A stretch of 49,191 nucleotides of DNA from assembly GCA_020722725.1 (NCBI GenBank), contig DYKG01000026.1, positions 1 to 49,191 on the forward strand, written 5' to 3'. Positions 16,513 to 25,408 of the stretch are shown piece by piece. Numbering within the stretch: position 1 is the first letter of the stretch; each line of letters begins with the position of its first letter. This DNA is from Candidatus Methylomirabilis sp. Its GTDB lineage: Bacteria > Muiribacteriota > Ozemobacteria > Ozemobacterales > Ozemobacteraceae. Under the pieces are notes generated by a model. The model was not told where the DNA came from. It ran no database searches and saw nothing but the letters and a program-made list of their open reading frames with translations. A program made the translations under genes and the position numbers.

Positions 16513-16697
16513 CAAGTCAGGGTTATGGCTGAAACCGGGCAACTGTCAGCGGCTTCGCGTGTGGCTTTTTCGTTTTCAGCAGCTACCGGTTTCTGAATGA
16601 CCGTAGATTTGCCATCGACCATTTTGAAAACGGCCGGGGCAATGTTTTCGCATATGCCGCAGCCAATGCAGGTGTCATGGTCAACAATTGCTTTCAT
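16512..16697 (-). CDS. Small single-cluster [4Fe-4S] ferredoxin
   Basis: A 61-residue ferredoxin with the motif CIGCGICENIAP, giving CxxCxxC at residues 10, 13 and 16, and a C-terminal CPVSAI that supplies the fourth ligand. This is the monocluster ferredoxin pattern (Thermotoga or Desulfovibrio type). The second-half cluster ligands are absent. The start at 16697 is preferred because GGAG stands eight bases before it; the upstream ATG at 16715 has no ribosome site. Its redox partner is not indicated by the neighbourhood; its stop overlaps the start of the pyridoxal kinase gene. Confidence 0.9.
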   Translation of the reverse strand: MKAIVDHDTCIGCGICENIAPAVFKMVDGKSTVIQKPVAAENEKATREAADSCPVSAITLT

Positions 16698-16741
16698 TTT
16701 CCGATCTCCATTCAATTATTTGATTAAAAATCTGCCGGTTG

Positions 16742-16774
16742 AGCAAGAAAGCGGGCTCTTTTTGAAGAGCCCGC
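16742..16774 (-). terminator. Rho-independent terminator of the DUF1015 gene
   Basis: Stem GCGGGCTCTT with AAGAGCCCGC (16751-16760 and 16765-16774, 4-base loop). On the minus strand it is followed by TTTCTTGC. It lies 17 bases past the DUF1015 stop and separates that gene from the ferredoxin operon. Confidence 0.75.
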
Positions 16775-16790
16775 AGGCGTTCATTGAAAA

Positions 16791-18029
16791 TCAATCGTAG
16801 GTGTGAATAATTAAGCCTGATCTGAGCTTGGGCTCGAACCAAGTCGATTTTGGGGGCATTACTTCGCCGCTGTCGGCAATTTTCATCAGTTGCCTGATCG
16901 AGGTGGGAAACATGCTGAAGCTTACGACAAATTTGCCGTTATCGACGATCTTTTCCAGTTCTTTGATTCCGCGAATGCCGCCAATGAAGTCGATGCGGTC
17001 ATTTGTTCTTGGATCATCGATGCCGAGAATCGGGTTCAGCAGGTTATTCTGCAGAATTGCCACATCGAGGCTGTTTACCGGGTCATTGGCGTCGTAGGTT
17101 CCCGGTTTGGCGGTGAGCTTATACCAGGTTCCCTTGAGGTACATGCCAAAGGTGTTTGCGGCAGTCGGTTTTTTATAATCAGTTTTTTCAACGGTGAATT
17201 TTTCACTTACTTTTTTAAGAAACTGGTTCTCACTGTTGCCGTTTAGATCCATGACGGCGCGGTTGTAGTCCATGATGAAGAGGTGATTGTGGGGGAAAAC
17301 AACAGCGAGGAAGAAGTTGTATTCTTCATCGCCGGTGTGGTGCGCATTTTTTTCGGCCCTGATTTTGGCAAGACGCGCCGCCGCCTGGGTGCGGTGGTGA
17401 CCGTCAGCAACGTAAAGAGCGGGTATGCGGGCAAATTCGCCGACCATTTTGCTGATCCAGGCTTTGTCTTTAACCTGCCACACGGTGTGGGCGATACCGT
17501 CGTCGGCGACGAAATCGGCAACCGGTTCGGTTTTGATTGCTTCATTAACCATAGAATCGATGCTGCTTTTGGCCGGGTAGGTCAGAAACACGGGGCCGGC
17601 ATTGGCATTGACCATGTCAACATGTTTCAGTCGGTCTTCTTCTTTAGATTTGCGGGTAAATTCGTGGCGTTTAATCTTGCCATCCCAGTATTCCTGTGCG
17701 CTGACGCAGCAGACCAGACCAATCTGAGCGCGGCCATCCATGATCTCTCTATAAATATAAAGACATTCGCTATCGTCTTTTTTCAGCCAGCCCTTCTGCT
17801 GAAACATTTTAAAATTTTCGACGGCTTTGTCATAAACTTTCTGGTCGTAAAGGTTTATTCCCGGGTCGAGATCGATCTCGGGCTTGACCACGTGCAGAAA
17901 AGACTGGGGGTTATCTTTGGCAATTTCCCGGGCTTCCTGGGAATTGATTACATCGTAGGGCAGAGAGGCGAGCTTTGCAGCAACGTCGCGGGGTGGGCGC
18001 AGGCCCTTGAAAGGTCGAACAATAGCCAT
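16791..18029 (-). CDS. DUF1015 family protein
   Basis: A 412-residue protein opening with the family's MAIVRPFKGLRPP then LASLPYDVIN signature. The central segment ALYVADGHHRTQAAAR (about residues 207-222) is the most conserved DUF1015 block and contains the Asp-Gly-His-His-Arg cluster, which looks like a catalytic site. The family occurs widely; a ParB/Srx-like kinase-type relation has been suggested, but no function is settled for all members. The ribosome site AGGAGAAGGA precedes the ATG. It is monocistronic, with its own promoter (-35 TTGACA) and terminator, and it diverges from thrABC. Confidence 0.92.
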   Translation of the reverse strand: MAIVRPFKGLRPPRDVAAKLASLPYDVINSQEAREIAKDNPQSFLHVVKPEIDLDPGINLYDQKVYDKAVENFKMFQQKGWLKKDDSECLYIYREIMDGRAQIGLVCCVSAQEYWDGKIKRHEFTRKSKEEDRLKHVDMVNANAGPVFLTYPAKSSIDSMVNEAIKTEPVADFVADDGIAHTVWQVKDKAWISKMVGEFARIPALYVADGHHRTQAAARLAKIRAEKNAHHTGDEEYNFFLAVVFPHNHLFIMDYNRAVMDLNGNSENQFLKKVSEKFTVEKTDYKKPTAANTFGMYLKGTWYKLTAKPGTYDANDPVNSLDVAILQNNLLNPILGIDDPRTNDRIDFIGGIRGIKELEKIVDNGKFVVSFSMFPTSIRQLMKIADSGEVMPPKSTWFEPKLRSGLIIHTYD

Positions 18030-18066
18030 ATTCCTTCTCCTGGAAGATTAAATTGTATGCCTGTAA

Positions 18067-18095
18067 ATGCTAACAATACCGCCCTATTGTGTCAA
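18067..18095 (-). promoter_or_regulatory. Promoter of the DUF1015 gene
   Basis: On the minus strand, a perfect -35 TTGACA (18095-18090), 17 bases, -10 TAGCAT (18072-18067). It lies 38 bases before the DUF1015 ATG and back to back with the thr promoter. Confidence 0.6.
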
Positions 18096-18108
18096 CTTCC
18101 TTCTAAAG

Positions 18109-18137
18109 TTGCAAAGTCTTTCGCCTGATCATATACT
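18109..18137 (+). promoter_or_regulatory. Promoter of the thrABC operon
   Basis: -35 TTGCAA (18109-18114), 17 bases, -10 TATACT (18132-18137). The leader to the thrA ATG is about 90 bases. No Thr- or Ile-rich leader peptide was found in it. Confidence 0.65.
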
Positions 18138-18232
18138 AAGGCAGTTCAGAATGGGGTGGGCAGCCAATCAATTCTCGCAGCTGCACTCGCTCTGAAAGCA
18201 CCAGCAGTAAGAACCACAGCAGGGGGCACTGA

Positions 18233-20698
18233 ATGAAAGTCATCAAGTTTGGTGGAACGTCTTTGGCGAACTGGTCACGCTTTGCCCAGGCCGCTGAAAT
18301 AATTGCGAAAGCAGCAGAAAAGGAAAAGGTGGCTGCGGTTCTTTCGGCTCCGGCTACAATTACCAACAGCCTTCTCGAAATGATGGAAAAAGCCGTCTCT
18401 GGCGGCGATGCGAAAGAAACCGCCCGGCGTATCGAAAAACTTTTCAGTGATCTTTTCGCCCAGGCCGGCGAGACATTGTTGAAGGCTCAGCAGCACATCC
18501 TTCAACAGAGGCTGCAGCGCCAGCTTGATTTCTGGCAACGCCGGGTGCAGGGAATCGACTGCCTGGGTGAGTGCCCTGAAACGGTTACTGCGGCGGTGGC
18601 AGTTGGTGGCGAATACATGTCAGCTGCACTGATGGAGCAGGTTATGCTGGCCCGGGGGCTCAGCTGCATACGGCTTGACCCGGTGGAACTGTTTCCTGCT
18701 TACGGGCCGACTCTTGATGCCATTGTCGATGTTGAAAAGGGGCGAAAAATTTGTTCAGGTCTTGACTTGAGTGCTCACCAGGTATTCATCATGCCAGGGT
18801 TTGCGGCTGCAGATCGAAGTGGCCGTGTAGTAACTCTTGGGCGTAACGGGTCAGATTATTCGGCAGCGGTTCTGGCAGCCTGCCTTAGCGCCGACAGCTG
18901 CGAAATATGGACAGACGTTGACGGAGTCTTCAGCGCTGACCCTCGTCTGGTGCCGAATGCCATGCTGTTGCCCCAGTTGAGCTATCAGGAAGCCATGGAA
19001 ATGTCGTATTTCGGTGCCAAGGTGCTGCACCCGAAGACGATTGCGCCCATTGCCCAGTATCACATTCCATGCTGGATTAAAAACAGTTTCAAACCTGATT
19101 TTCCAGGCACTCTGATTTCAAGTCGGACTGATACTACGGGAATGCGGGTCAAGGCGATTTCATATCTTGATAATATGACGATGTTCAACGTCTCAGGGCC
19201 GGGCATGAAGGGCATGGTGGGCATGGCCAGCCGGGTTTTCGGTGCCATTTCCCGTGCCGGGGTATCGCTTTCGATGATTACCCAGAGTTCCTCAGAATAC
19301 AGTATCTGCTTTTGCGTCAGCAGTGACCGGGCTGCTACGGTTGAGCAGGCGCTTGTCGCCGAATTTGAGCTTGAATTGCAGAGCGAATTTCTCGAACCAT
19401 TTGAAATGATGCATGGTCTTGCCATCGTTTCGCTGATCGGCGATGGAATGCGCACTCACAAGGGCCTGGCGGCCAGGTTTTTTACCGCGCTGGCCAGATC
19501 TGGGGCGAATGTGATTGCGATTGCCCAGGGCTCATCGGAACGGTCGATTTCGGTGGTTATAGACCAGAAAAAAGCGGTGCAGGCAGTTAGCGGTTGCCAC
19601 CAGGTTTTTTTCGACGTGCAGCAGTATATCGATGTTCTGCTGGTCGGCTGCGGAAATGTGGGTGCAGCGCTGCTGCGCCAGATTGCCCAGCAGCAGAAAC
19701 CTTTGCAGCGGCAGCAGATAAGTATTCGGGTCTGCGCTATCGCCAATTCCAGAAAAATGCTGGTGAACCCTAAGGGAATTGTGCTCGCAGGATGGCGCGA
19801 AACGCTTGATAAAGACGGGGAACCGGTCGATCTGCCGGCAATGTTTGCCTGGGCTCTGGACCAGCAGCTGGTCAACCCGGTTTTTATGGATTGCACCAGC
19901 AGCCAGGCGGTGGCTGACCTCTATGTGCAGGCGATGAATGCCGGTTTGCATGTGGTAACCCCGAATAAAAAGGCCAATACCCGTGATTATTCATATTATC
20001 TTGAGTTGCGTGAAGCGGCTTTGCGGCAGCGCCGCCAGTTTCTTTACGAAGCAACGGTTGGTGCCGGTCTACCGGTTATCGACAATCTGAAAAAGCTGAT
20101 TTATGCCGGCGATGAGCTATATCGTTTTCAGGGCATTCTTTCGGGTTCGCTGTCTTTTATTTTCGGCAAACTCGATGAGGGCGTTTCACTGACTGAAGCT
20201 ACCCGGGTTGCCCGCGAAAAAGGGTTTACCGAACCCGATCCGCGCGATGACTTGAGCGGCATGGATGTGGCCCGTAAAGTGCTGATTCTGGCCCGCGAGG
20301 CCGGCTATGCCATGGAGCTTTCAGATGTCATCGTCGAAAGTATTCTTCCTGCGGGTTTTGCCGCCGGGACTGCCGTAGAAGAATTCATGCAGCATTTGCC
20401 TGAGCTAGATTCGATGGTTGCCGAGAAGGTTGCGGCGGCGCGGGCGAAGAATTGTGTTCTGCGTTATGTGGGTGAAATCGACCAGGGCGTATGCCGGGTT
20501 TTGGTGCGCGAGGTGGGGATTGGCGACCCGCTTTACCCGGTTAAGGGAGGAGAAAACGCTTTGGCGTTCTACAGTCGATATTACCAGCCGATTCCCTTCG
20601 TTCTGCGCGGATATGGTGCGGGTAACGAGGTTACCGCTGCCGGAGTATTTGCTGATCTGCTAAGAACCTTGAACTGGGCAAGGGAGGTAACGTCATGA
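18233..20698 (+). CDS. thrA: Bifunctional aspartokinase / homoserine dehydrogenase
   Basis: Catalyses the first and third steps from aspartate to threonine. Residues 1-300 are the aspartokinase domain (KFGGTSLAN at 5-13, then [15 protein letters not shown] and [10 protein letters not shown]). Paired ACT-type regulatory domains follow (near 320-455), and from about 464 the homoserine dehydrogenase (NAD site [14 protein letters not shown], core [14 protein letters not shown], catalytic region [11 protein letters not shown]). The length of 821 matches the 820 residues of the enteric fused enzyme. Feedback control by threonine through the ACT region is known in the family. It is first in a clean thrABC operon with a 4-base ATGA overlap onto thrB. 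Such fusion is typical of gammaproteobacteria and some Bacteroidetes. Confidence 0.96.
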   Translation: MKVIKFGGTSLANWSRFAQAAEIIAKAAEKEKVAAVLSAPATITNSLLEMMEKAVSGGDAKETARRIEKLFSDLFAQAGETLLKAQQHILQQRLQRQLDFWQRRVQGIDCLGECPETVTAAVAVGGEYMSAALMEQVMLARGLSCIRLDPVELFPAYGPTLDAIVDVEKGRKICSGLDLSAHQVFIMPGFAAADRSGRVVTLGRNGSDYSAAVLAACLSADSCEIWTDVDGVFSADPRLVPNAMLLPQLSYQEAMEMSYFGAKVLHPKTIAPIAQYHIPCWIKNSFKPDFPGTLISSRTDTTGMRVKAISYLDNMTMFNVSGPGMKGMVGMASRVFGAISRAGVSLSMITQSSSEYSICFCVSSDRAATVEQALVAEFELELQSEFLEPFEMMHGLAIVSLIGDGMRTHKGLAARFFTALARSGANVIAIAQGSSERSISVVIDQKKAVQAVSGCHQVFFDVQQYIDVLLVGCGNVGAALLRQIAQQQKPLQRQQISIRVCAIANSRKMLVNPKGIVLAGWRETLDKDGEPVDLPAMFAWALDQQLVNPVFMDCTSSQAVADLYVQAMNAGLHVVTPNKKANTRDYSYYLELREAALRQRRQFLYEATVGAGLPVIDNLKKLIYAGDELYRFQGILSGSLSFIFGKLDEGVSLTEATRVAREKGFTEPDPRDDLSGMDVARKVLILAREAGYAMELSDVIVESILPAGFAAGTAVEEFMQHLPELDSMVAEKVAAARAKNCVLRYVGEIDQGVCRVLVREVGIGDPLYPVKGGENALAFYSRYYQPIPFVLRGYGAGNEVTAAGVFADLLRTLNWAREVTS

Positions 20699-21633
20699 GT
20701 GTAACGGTTTTTGCCCCGGCGACTATCGCCAATCTCGGGGTTGGATTTGACCTGCTTGGCGCTGCAATATCGCCGGTCGATGGTTCGCTGCTGGGCGACA
20801 GGGTTACGGTAGAACGTGCTGACCATGGTTTGAGTCTCGTCTGCCTGGGTGATTGGGCCAGGGTTTTGCCCGGCCGCCCCGAGGATAATATTGTTTATCA
20901 ATGCGCTGAACGCTTTCTTGAACTTTTACCAGAAAGTAATCGCTGTGGCCTGCGCCTGACCCTGGATAAGGGTTTGCCGGTCGGCAGTGGTCTGGGTTCT
21001 AGTGCAAGCTCGGTGGTTGCCGCTTTGAGTGCACTCAATGAGTTTTTCGATCGGTCGCTTGGTCCGGAAAAAATGTTGCCTCTGATGGGCGAGCTTGAGG
21101 GCCGAGTCAGCGGTTCGGTGCATTACGACAACGTGGCTCCCGCCTATCTTGGCGGCATGCAGCTTCTGGTTCAATCGGGCAACCATTTCTGCGAGCCGGT
21201 GCCCTTTTTCGAGCACTGGTTTTGGGTGGTGGCGTACCCTGGCACCTCGCTGTCGACGGCAAAGATGCGCGAGCTGTTGCCGGCAAAATATGACCGGGCT
21301 GACCTGATAAAATATGGTCGCTATTTGAGCGGCTTTATTCATGCTCTATATAAAAAAGACCAGGCTCTCGCCCTGGCGATGATCAATGATGTGGTTGCCG
21401 AGCCTTATCGCAGCAGTCATATTCCCGGGTATGTTCAGGCAAAAGCTGCGCTGGCCAAACTGGGAATTATTGCCAGCGGCATTTCTGGCAGTGGCCCTGC
21501 TATTTTTGCGATTGCTGAAACTTTGCACAATGCCCGCCAGGCGGAAGAATGGCTCAATGCCTCATATCTTGCCCAGTCCGGTGGTTTTGTGAGGGTCTGC
21601 CGTATTGATCGAAACGGTGCCAGGAGAGTTTGA
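20695..21633 (+). CDS. thrB: Homoserine kinase
   Basis: A 312-residue GHMP kinase. The opening [20 protein letters not shown], the ATP-binding motif [17 protein letters not shown] (about residues 97-113) and the third motif [12 protein letters not shown] near 262 are all intact. It phosphorylates homoserine at the side-chain hydroxyl with ATP. Its start overlaps the thrA stop by four bases (ATGA), so translation is coupled. thrC follows after seven bases. Length and motif order agree with the enteric enzyme (about 310 residues). Confidence 0.96.
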   Translation: MSVTVFAPATIANLGVGFDLLGAAISPVDGSLLGDRVTVERADHGLSLVCLGDWARVLPGRPEDNIVYQCAERFLELLPESNRCGLRLTLDKGLPVGSGLGSSASSVVAALSALNEFFDRSLGPEKMLPLMGELEGRVSGSVHYDNVAPAYLGGMQLLVQSGNHFCEPVPFFEHWFWVVAYPGTSLSTAKMRELLPAKYDRADLIKYGRYLSGFIHALYKKDQALALAMINDVVAEPYRSSHIPGYVQAKAALAKLGIIASGISGSGPAIFAIAETLHNARQAEEWLNASYLAQSGGFVRVCRIDRNGARRV

Positions 21634-21640
21634 GACTATC

Positions 21641-22909
21641 ATGAAACTTTACAATCTCAAACACCCCGATGAAATTGTCAGCTTTTCTCTTGCAGTCAGG
21701 CAGGGGATGGGTTCTGACCGTGGCCTGTTTTTTCCTCTTAAAATCCCATTTTTGCAGGATGTCAATGCTTTGTTGAAGCTGCCTTTTGTTGAGCGCAGCT
21801 GCCGGATTCTCGATGCCTGGATAGGTTCAGAGCTTGGTTCAGATGTGGTTGAGAGAATGATTAAACAGGCATTTGATTTTGCGCTGCCGATTGTCGAGGT
21901 CGAATCGGGAATCTTTTCATTAGAACTTTTTCATGGCCCGACTCTGGCATTCAAGGATTTTGGCGCCCGCTTCATGGCCCAATGTCTCGGCACTTTTGCC
22001 GGTGATGAAAGAATTACCATTCTCACTGCCACGTCCGGTGATACGGGGGCAGCGGTTGCCCATGCTTTTTACGGCCTGGAAAATGTGCATGTGGTTATAC
22101 TCTACCCTGAGGGCAGGATCAGCCCTATGCAGGAGAAGCTTTTCTGCTGCCTGGGCCGCAATATTCAGACGATTGCCGTTGCCGCTGACTTCGACCCATG
22201 CCAGGAACTGGTAAAAAAAGCTTTTGTAGACGCTGATATCCGGGCGAAGCTGCGTCTCAATTCGGCCAACTCAATCAATATCAGCCGTCTGCTGGCCCAG
22301 ATCTGTTATTATTTTGAGGCGGTTGCGGTTGCCGGTTCTGTAGATGATCTGGTTTTTGCGGTGCCGAGCGGCAATTTCGGCAATCTTACTGCCGGACTTC
22401 TGGCCCAGGCTATGGGTTTGCCGGTAAAACGTTTTATTGCTGCAACTAACAGTAATGATACGGTACCCCGCTATCTGCAGAATCGTCAATGGCTTCCGGG
22501 CAAAACGGTTGCCACTTCTTCGAACGCGATGGATGTTGCCGAACCCAGCAATTGGCCACGGGTCGAAGCTGTTTATCAGGCCCGGGGTGGCAGGCTTGAT
22601 GAGCTGCTCGGAATCTCGGTTAACGAAGAACAGACATTTGAGTCGATGCGAAGGTTGCATGCCTGTGGTTACCTTTCCGAGCCACATGCCGCGGTTGCAG
22701 CGTCGGCATTGCGCCAGTCACTGAAATCAGGCGAGCGGGGCGTTTTTCTGGCAACCGCTCATCCGGCCAAGTTCAAAGAGTCGGTTGAGCAGGTTCTTGG
22801 CATTGAACTTGAACTGCCGCCGGAGTTGGCAAGGGTTCGCGACTGCAGAATTCTTTCGCGGCGAATTTCCAATGATTTTTTGAAGCTGAAAGAAGTTCTG
22901 CTGGGCTGA
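21641..22909 (+). CDS. thrC: Threonine synthase
   Basis: A PLP enzyme that converts O-phosphohomoserine to threonine. The start at 21641 gives MKLYNLKHPDEIVSF, the exact opening of the family; a frame from 21605 would add 12 unrelated residues inside thrB. The PLP lysine is in HGPTLAFKDFGARF, and the phosphate loop is ATSGDTGAAVAHAF. The 422-residue length matches the enteric enzyme (428). AGGAG lies about 15 bases upstream, farther than usual, so coupling to thrB may matter. It is the last gene of the operon; a hairpin follows after 20 bases. Confidence 0.96.
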   Translation: MKLYNLKHPDEIVSFSLAVRQGMGSDRGLFFPLKIPFLQDVNALLKLPFVERSCRILDAWIGSELGSDVVERMIKQAFDFALPIVEVESGIFSLELFHGPTLAFKDFGARFMAQCLGTFAGDERITILTATSGDTGAAVAHAFYGLENVHVVILYPEGRISPMQEKLFCCLGRNIQTIAVAADFDPCQELVKKAFVDADIRAKLRLNSANSINISRLLAQICYYFEAVAVAGSVDDLVFAVPSGNFGNLTAGLLAQAMGLPVKRFIAATNSNDTVPRYLQNRQWLPGKTVATSSNAMDVAEPSNWPRVEAVYQARGGRLDELLGISVNEEQTFESMRRLHACGYLSEPHAAVAASALRQSLKSGERGVFLATAHPAKFKESVEQVLGIELELPPELARVRDCRILSRRISNDFLKLKEVLLG

Positions 22910-22924
22910 GATTTTTTCCAGGAT

Positions 22925-22972
22925 AAAAAGCCGTCTCTCTATCTGCAGTTTTTTCTGCATAAGTGAGACGGC
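22925..22972 (-). terminator. Hairpin terminator, mainly for the minus-strand small gene
   Basis: Arms GCCGTCTC (22930-22937) and GAGACGGC (22965-22972). On the minus strand five T follow the stem directly, so it should stop transcripts of the 44-residue gene. On the plus strand, after thrC, the tail is only weakly T-rich (CGCTTTAG), so it may act in both directions. Confidence 0.62.
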
Positions 22973-23055
22973 CGCTTTAGTCAGGGAAAAAATAAACGAT
23001 TAATTTAAATTTTCGCTTCAACCGGTTCGGGCAGTATTGCTGTTAAGCCTTTGCA

Positions 23056-23190
23056 TCATTCGAACCGCGTGTCAGGAGGGTGCCGGTGCAGGTCACCCTC
23101 GCTGGTATTCTCATGTTCGTAGTGCTTTAATTCGTTCTTTATATCCATCAGCCAGCGCTGAAAGAATACGAGTATGCTCAGGTCCATCAT
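23056..23190 (-). CDS. Small hypothetical protein, 44 residues
   Basis: ATG at 23190 follows a perfect AGGAGG by seven bases, one of the strongest ribosome sites in the window. The 44-residue product starts with an amphipathic hydrophobic helix (MMDLSILVFFQRWLMDIKNE), then turns charged and His-rich (LKHYEHENTSEGDLHRHP) and ends in FE. The N-terminus could sit on a membrane. A possible sigma-54 promoter lies 38 bases upstream and a T-tailed hairpin lies downstream, so this is a complete small transcription unit between thrC and the nucleoside phosphorylase gene. No family is recognised. Confidence 0.6.
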   Translation of the reverse strand: MMDLSILVFFQRWLMDIKNELKHYEHENTSEGDLHRHPPDTRFE

Positions 23191-23227
23191 AAACACTCCT
23201 CCTTTCTTGAAAAATTATTATTAATCA

Positions 23228-23243
23228 AGCATTTATCGTGCCA
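23228..23243 (-). promoter_or_regulatory. Candidate sigma-54 (-24/-12) promoter
   Basis: On the minus strand TGGCACG, four bases, ATGCT. The invariant GG and GC are exactly ten bases apart, and only the first base of the -12 TTGCT element differs. It faces the 44-residue gene. No activator-binding site was identified. Confidence 0.45.
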
Positions 23244-23408
23244 ACTTTTAAAGCTTGATTCAGAGATGGTTCTAGAGAAAGTCTATCGCATGACTTTTGA
23301 AGTTGGGGTCGGATATGGTTAAATTTTGAGCAGATTAGGTATAGGGCGCTGGTAATTTTTCCAAGTTGATTTCTGGTTATGGGTATATTGCCGGAATCGG
23401 CATGGCAA
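23244..23408. other. Intergenic spacer with no gene seen
   Basis: AT-rich spacer upstream of the sigma-54-type element. No ORF with a ribosome site was found. A sigma-54 activator site could be here, but no convincing inverted repeat was seen. Confidence 0.4.
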
Positions 23409-23431
23409 AGGCATGAATGCCTATTTTTTTT
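23409..23431 (+). terminator. Short hairpin followed by eight T
   Basis: AGGCA, TGAA loop, TGCCT, then ATTTTTTTT. It looks like a plus-strand terminator although no coding gene precedes it closely. It may end thrABC read-through or an unseen small RNA. Confidence 0.45.
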
Positions 23432-23450
23432 AAGGTGTTTTGTTATATGG

Positions 23451-23479
23451 TTGACCGATAAATGAGTATTAAGTATCAT
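23451..23479 (+). promoter_or_regulatory. Promoter of the phosphorylase gene
   Basis: -35 TTGACC (23451-23456), 17 bases, -10 TATCAT (23474-23479). The start codon at 23509 follows after a 29-base leader with GGGAG five bases before the ATG. Confidence 0.65.
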
Positions 23480-23508
23480 TGCATCAGATTCATTAACAGG
23501 GAGATACC

Positions 23509-24237
23509 ATGCAACCTCATCTGAAACTCGAAAAAGGTGATATTTCACCTTACGTTATCGTCTGCGGCGACCCTGACCGTGCCGGCAAGATTGCGGCCCT
23601 CTGCGAAGGCGCAAAAGAAATTGCTTTCAACCGCGAATATCGAACATTTATCGGCACTTACAAAGGGCAGAAGATCACTATTACCTCTCATGGCGTCGGT
23701 TCTGCCGGTGCTTCGATCTGCTTTGAAGAACTGATCAAAATCGGTGCCCGGGTAATCGTAAGAGTCGGCACCTGTGGCACGCTGCAAAACGACCAGGAAC
23801 AGGGCGATCACATCATCGCAACCGGGGCGGTCCGTGAGGATGGTGTAACTCCGCTGCTGGTTCCCATTGGTTATCCGGCCATTTCTGACGCCGAAGTCTG
23901 TCTGGCCATTGAGAAAGCCTGTATTGACCTTAAAGCTCCTTACAAGCGCGGTATAATGCTGACTTCCGATTGCTTTTATCCCGGCGTGCTCACCAGTTCA
24001 CTTGAACTTTACAGCAAAGCCGGCGTGCCCGGCGTTGAAATGGAGTGTTCGGCTCTGTTCGTTATTGCTTCTCTGCGCGGAATAAGAGCTGGTGCCATTG
24101 CTACCATCGATGGGAACCCGCTCAAATGGGATGAAGGAAACTACGATCCTCACGGGGAAAAGGTGACCAATGGCAAAGCCAGAATGTTGAAAATAGGCCT
24201 TGAAGCCATGGCAGCCATGAGCGCAGCAGGACTGTAA
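23509..24237 (+). CDS. Nucleoside phosphorylase, uridine/purine-nucleoside family
   Basis: A 242-residue PNP/UDP family 1 enzyme that splits nucleosides with phosphate. Visible are the phosphate loop CGDPDRAGKIA (about 19-29), the core ITSHGVGSAGASICFEEL, RVGTCGTLQ (about 84-92) with the phosphate-binding Arg, and the ribose-binding VEMECSALF (about 177-185). The motif set is nearest to uridine phosphorylase, but the base specificity cannot be settled from sequence alone. It has a good promoter and ribosome site. The glycosyltransferase gene starts two bases after its stop. Confidence 0.88.
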   Translation: MQPHLKLEKGDISPYVIVCGDPDRAGKIAALCEGAKEIAFNREYRTFIGTYKGQKITITSHGVGSAGASICFEELIKIGARVIVRVGTCGTLQNDQEQGDHIIATGAVREDGVTPLLVPIGYPAISDAEVCLAIEKACIDLKAPYKRGIMLTSDCFYPGVLTSSLELYSKAGVPGVEMECSALFVIASLRGIRAGAIATIDGNPLKWDEGNYDPHGEKVTNGKARMLKIGLEAMAAMSAAGL

Positions 24238-24239
24238 AC

Positions 24240-25382
24240 ATGTCATCACGCCCGGTAATCATGCTGTTGCCCTATGAAAGCTGTTCAGGGCTCGAATTGT
24301 TTGGAATAAGGTTCGCGGCCGACCTGCTCGGTCGCGGCATTCCAGCCCTGGTCGCAGCTCCTGATGCGACGCTGATTGCTGAGCAATGCCATTCGAGAAA
24401 GATTCCCCGTCATACGTTTCCGGTTATTCAGAAATACGAGCCATGGAGCCTGCCCGCCTGCATCAATATGCTGCGAAAACATCAGCCGGCTGCGGTTGTG
24501 GCTTTCAGATCTCAGCTGATGTATCCGCTGCATCTGGCAAGGTTGCTGACTGGCATTCACACGCCAATTTTCATGTTTTATCGAATCGGGGCCGGCAACT
24601 ATATGCGTAAAGACCCGTTGCACCGCAGGTTGTTCGGGCATTTGTCGGCAGTGGTGCCCAATGCCGATCATGTTGCTAACAAAATCCGGCAATACTGGGC
24701 AATCGATCCTGATAAGGTGGTGTGCATCAAAAGCGGCGTCGATACTTGCCGATACCGCCCTGATAAACTGCGGCGTGCGGCGCTAAGATCAGAACTGGGA
24801 ATTTCTGAAAAAGATTTTCTTATCGGCAGCTCCGGGCGAATACATCCTGAGAAGGGTTCTGAAATACTTCTTGAAACGTTGTTTGATGATTCCGGCCCGG
24901 CTCGTGACCGCAAGGATGTACATCTTCTTTATATCGGTCGCGAATATCAGCCCGGGTATATCGATAAACTCAAGGCGGTGGCTGAATCAATCGGCGCTGC
25001 ATCGCGGTTTCATGTTCTACCGTTCAGAAATGATGTGGAAGCGGTCTATTCAGCGCTTGACCTGTTCGCTTTTGCCGTTACTTCACATGAAACCTACGCA
25101 TACGTTGCGCTTGAGGCGATGGCGTCGGGGGTTCCTGTTCTGGTGCCCCATACCGGGGGCATGAAAGAAATGTTTGCCGACGAAGTAGAGGGCTGGTTCT
25201 TTGAGCACCGCAACCAGGGATCGCTGCGCGAAGTTTTAAACAAAATTTTGCATACGGAATCCCGTCGAATAAAAGAAATGGGAGATCAGGCAAGACAAAA
25301 AATCGTGAAAACCGCAAGCTGGGATAAAATGATGAACCAGTATCTGCAGCTTTTTAGAAAATGTAAAATTCATGGGATTTAA
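24240..25382 (+). CDS. Family 4 glycosyltransferase
   Basis: A 380-residue GT-B enzyme. The N-terminal half has a Rossmann-like region (ELFGIRFAADLLGRGIPALV). The C-terminal half carries the GT4 core: GSSGRIHPEKGSEILLETL at about 199-217, and the nucleotide-sugar site EAMASGVPVLVPHTGGMKEM around 290-309, with the EX7E-type pair. Donor and acceptor are unknown; such enzymes usually build cell-surface glycans. It follows the phosphorylase gene by two bases and precedes an FHA protein by 26 bases, so it is probably co-transcribed with both, although no functional link is evident. Confidence 0.88.
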   Translation: MSSRPVIMLLPYESCSGLELFGIRFAADLLGRGIPALVAAPDATLIAEQCHSRKIPRHTFPVIQKYEPWSLPACINMLRKHQPAAVVAFRSQLMYPLHLARLLTGIHTPIFMFYRIGAGNYMRKDPLHRRLFGHLSAVVPNADHVANKIRQYWAIDPDKVVCIKSGVDTCRYRPDKLRRAALRSELGISEKDFLIGSSGRIHPEKGSEILLETLFDDSGPARDRKDVHLLYIGREYQPGYIDKLKAVAESIGAASRFHVLPFRNDVEAVYSALDLFAFAVTSHETYAYVALEAMASGVPVLVPHTGGMKEMFADEVEGWFFEHRNQGSLREVLNKILHTESRRIKEMGDQARQKIVKTASWDKMMNQYLQLFRKCKIHGI

Positions 25383-25408
25383 TTAAATAATTATTTGAAG
25401 GGGTTAAT

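Noticed and set aside
17283..18128. Long plus-strand ORF of 281 codons
   Set aside because: It is antisense to the well-conserved DUF1015 gene, has no ribosome site and its product resembles no protein; it is a shadow frame.
18144..18232. Attenuator leader peptide in front of thrA
   Set aside because: The only short ORF (MGWAANQFSQLHSL) has no Thr or Ile run and there is no terminator hairpin before thrA.
23050..23075. GGTTCGAATG resembling a tRNA T-loop on the minus strand
   Set aside because: No acceptor, D or anticodon stem could be paired around it; it is the last codons of the 44-residue ORF.
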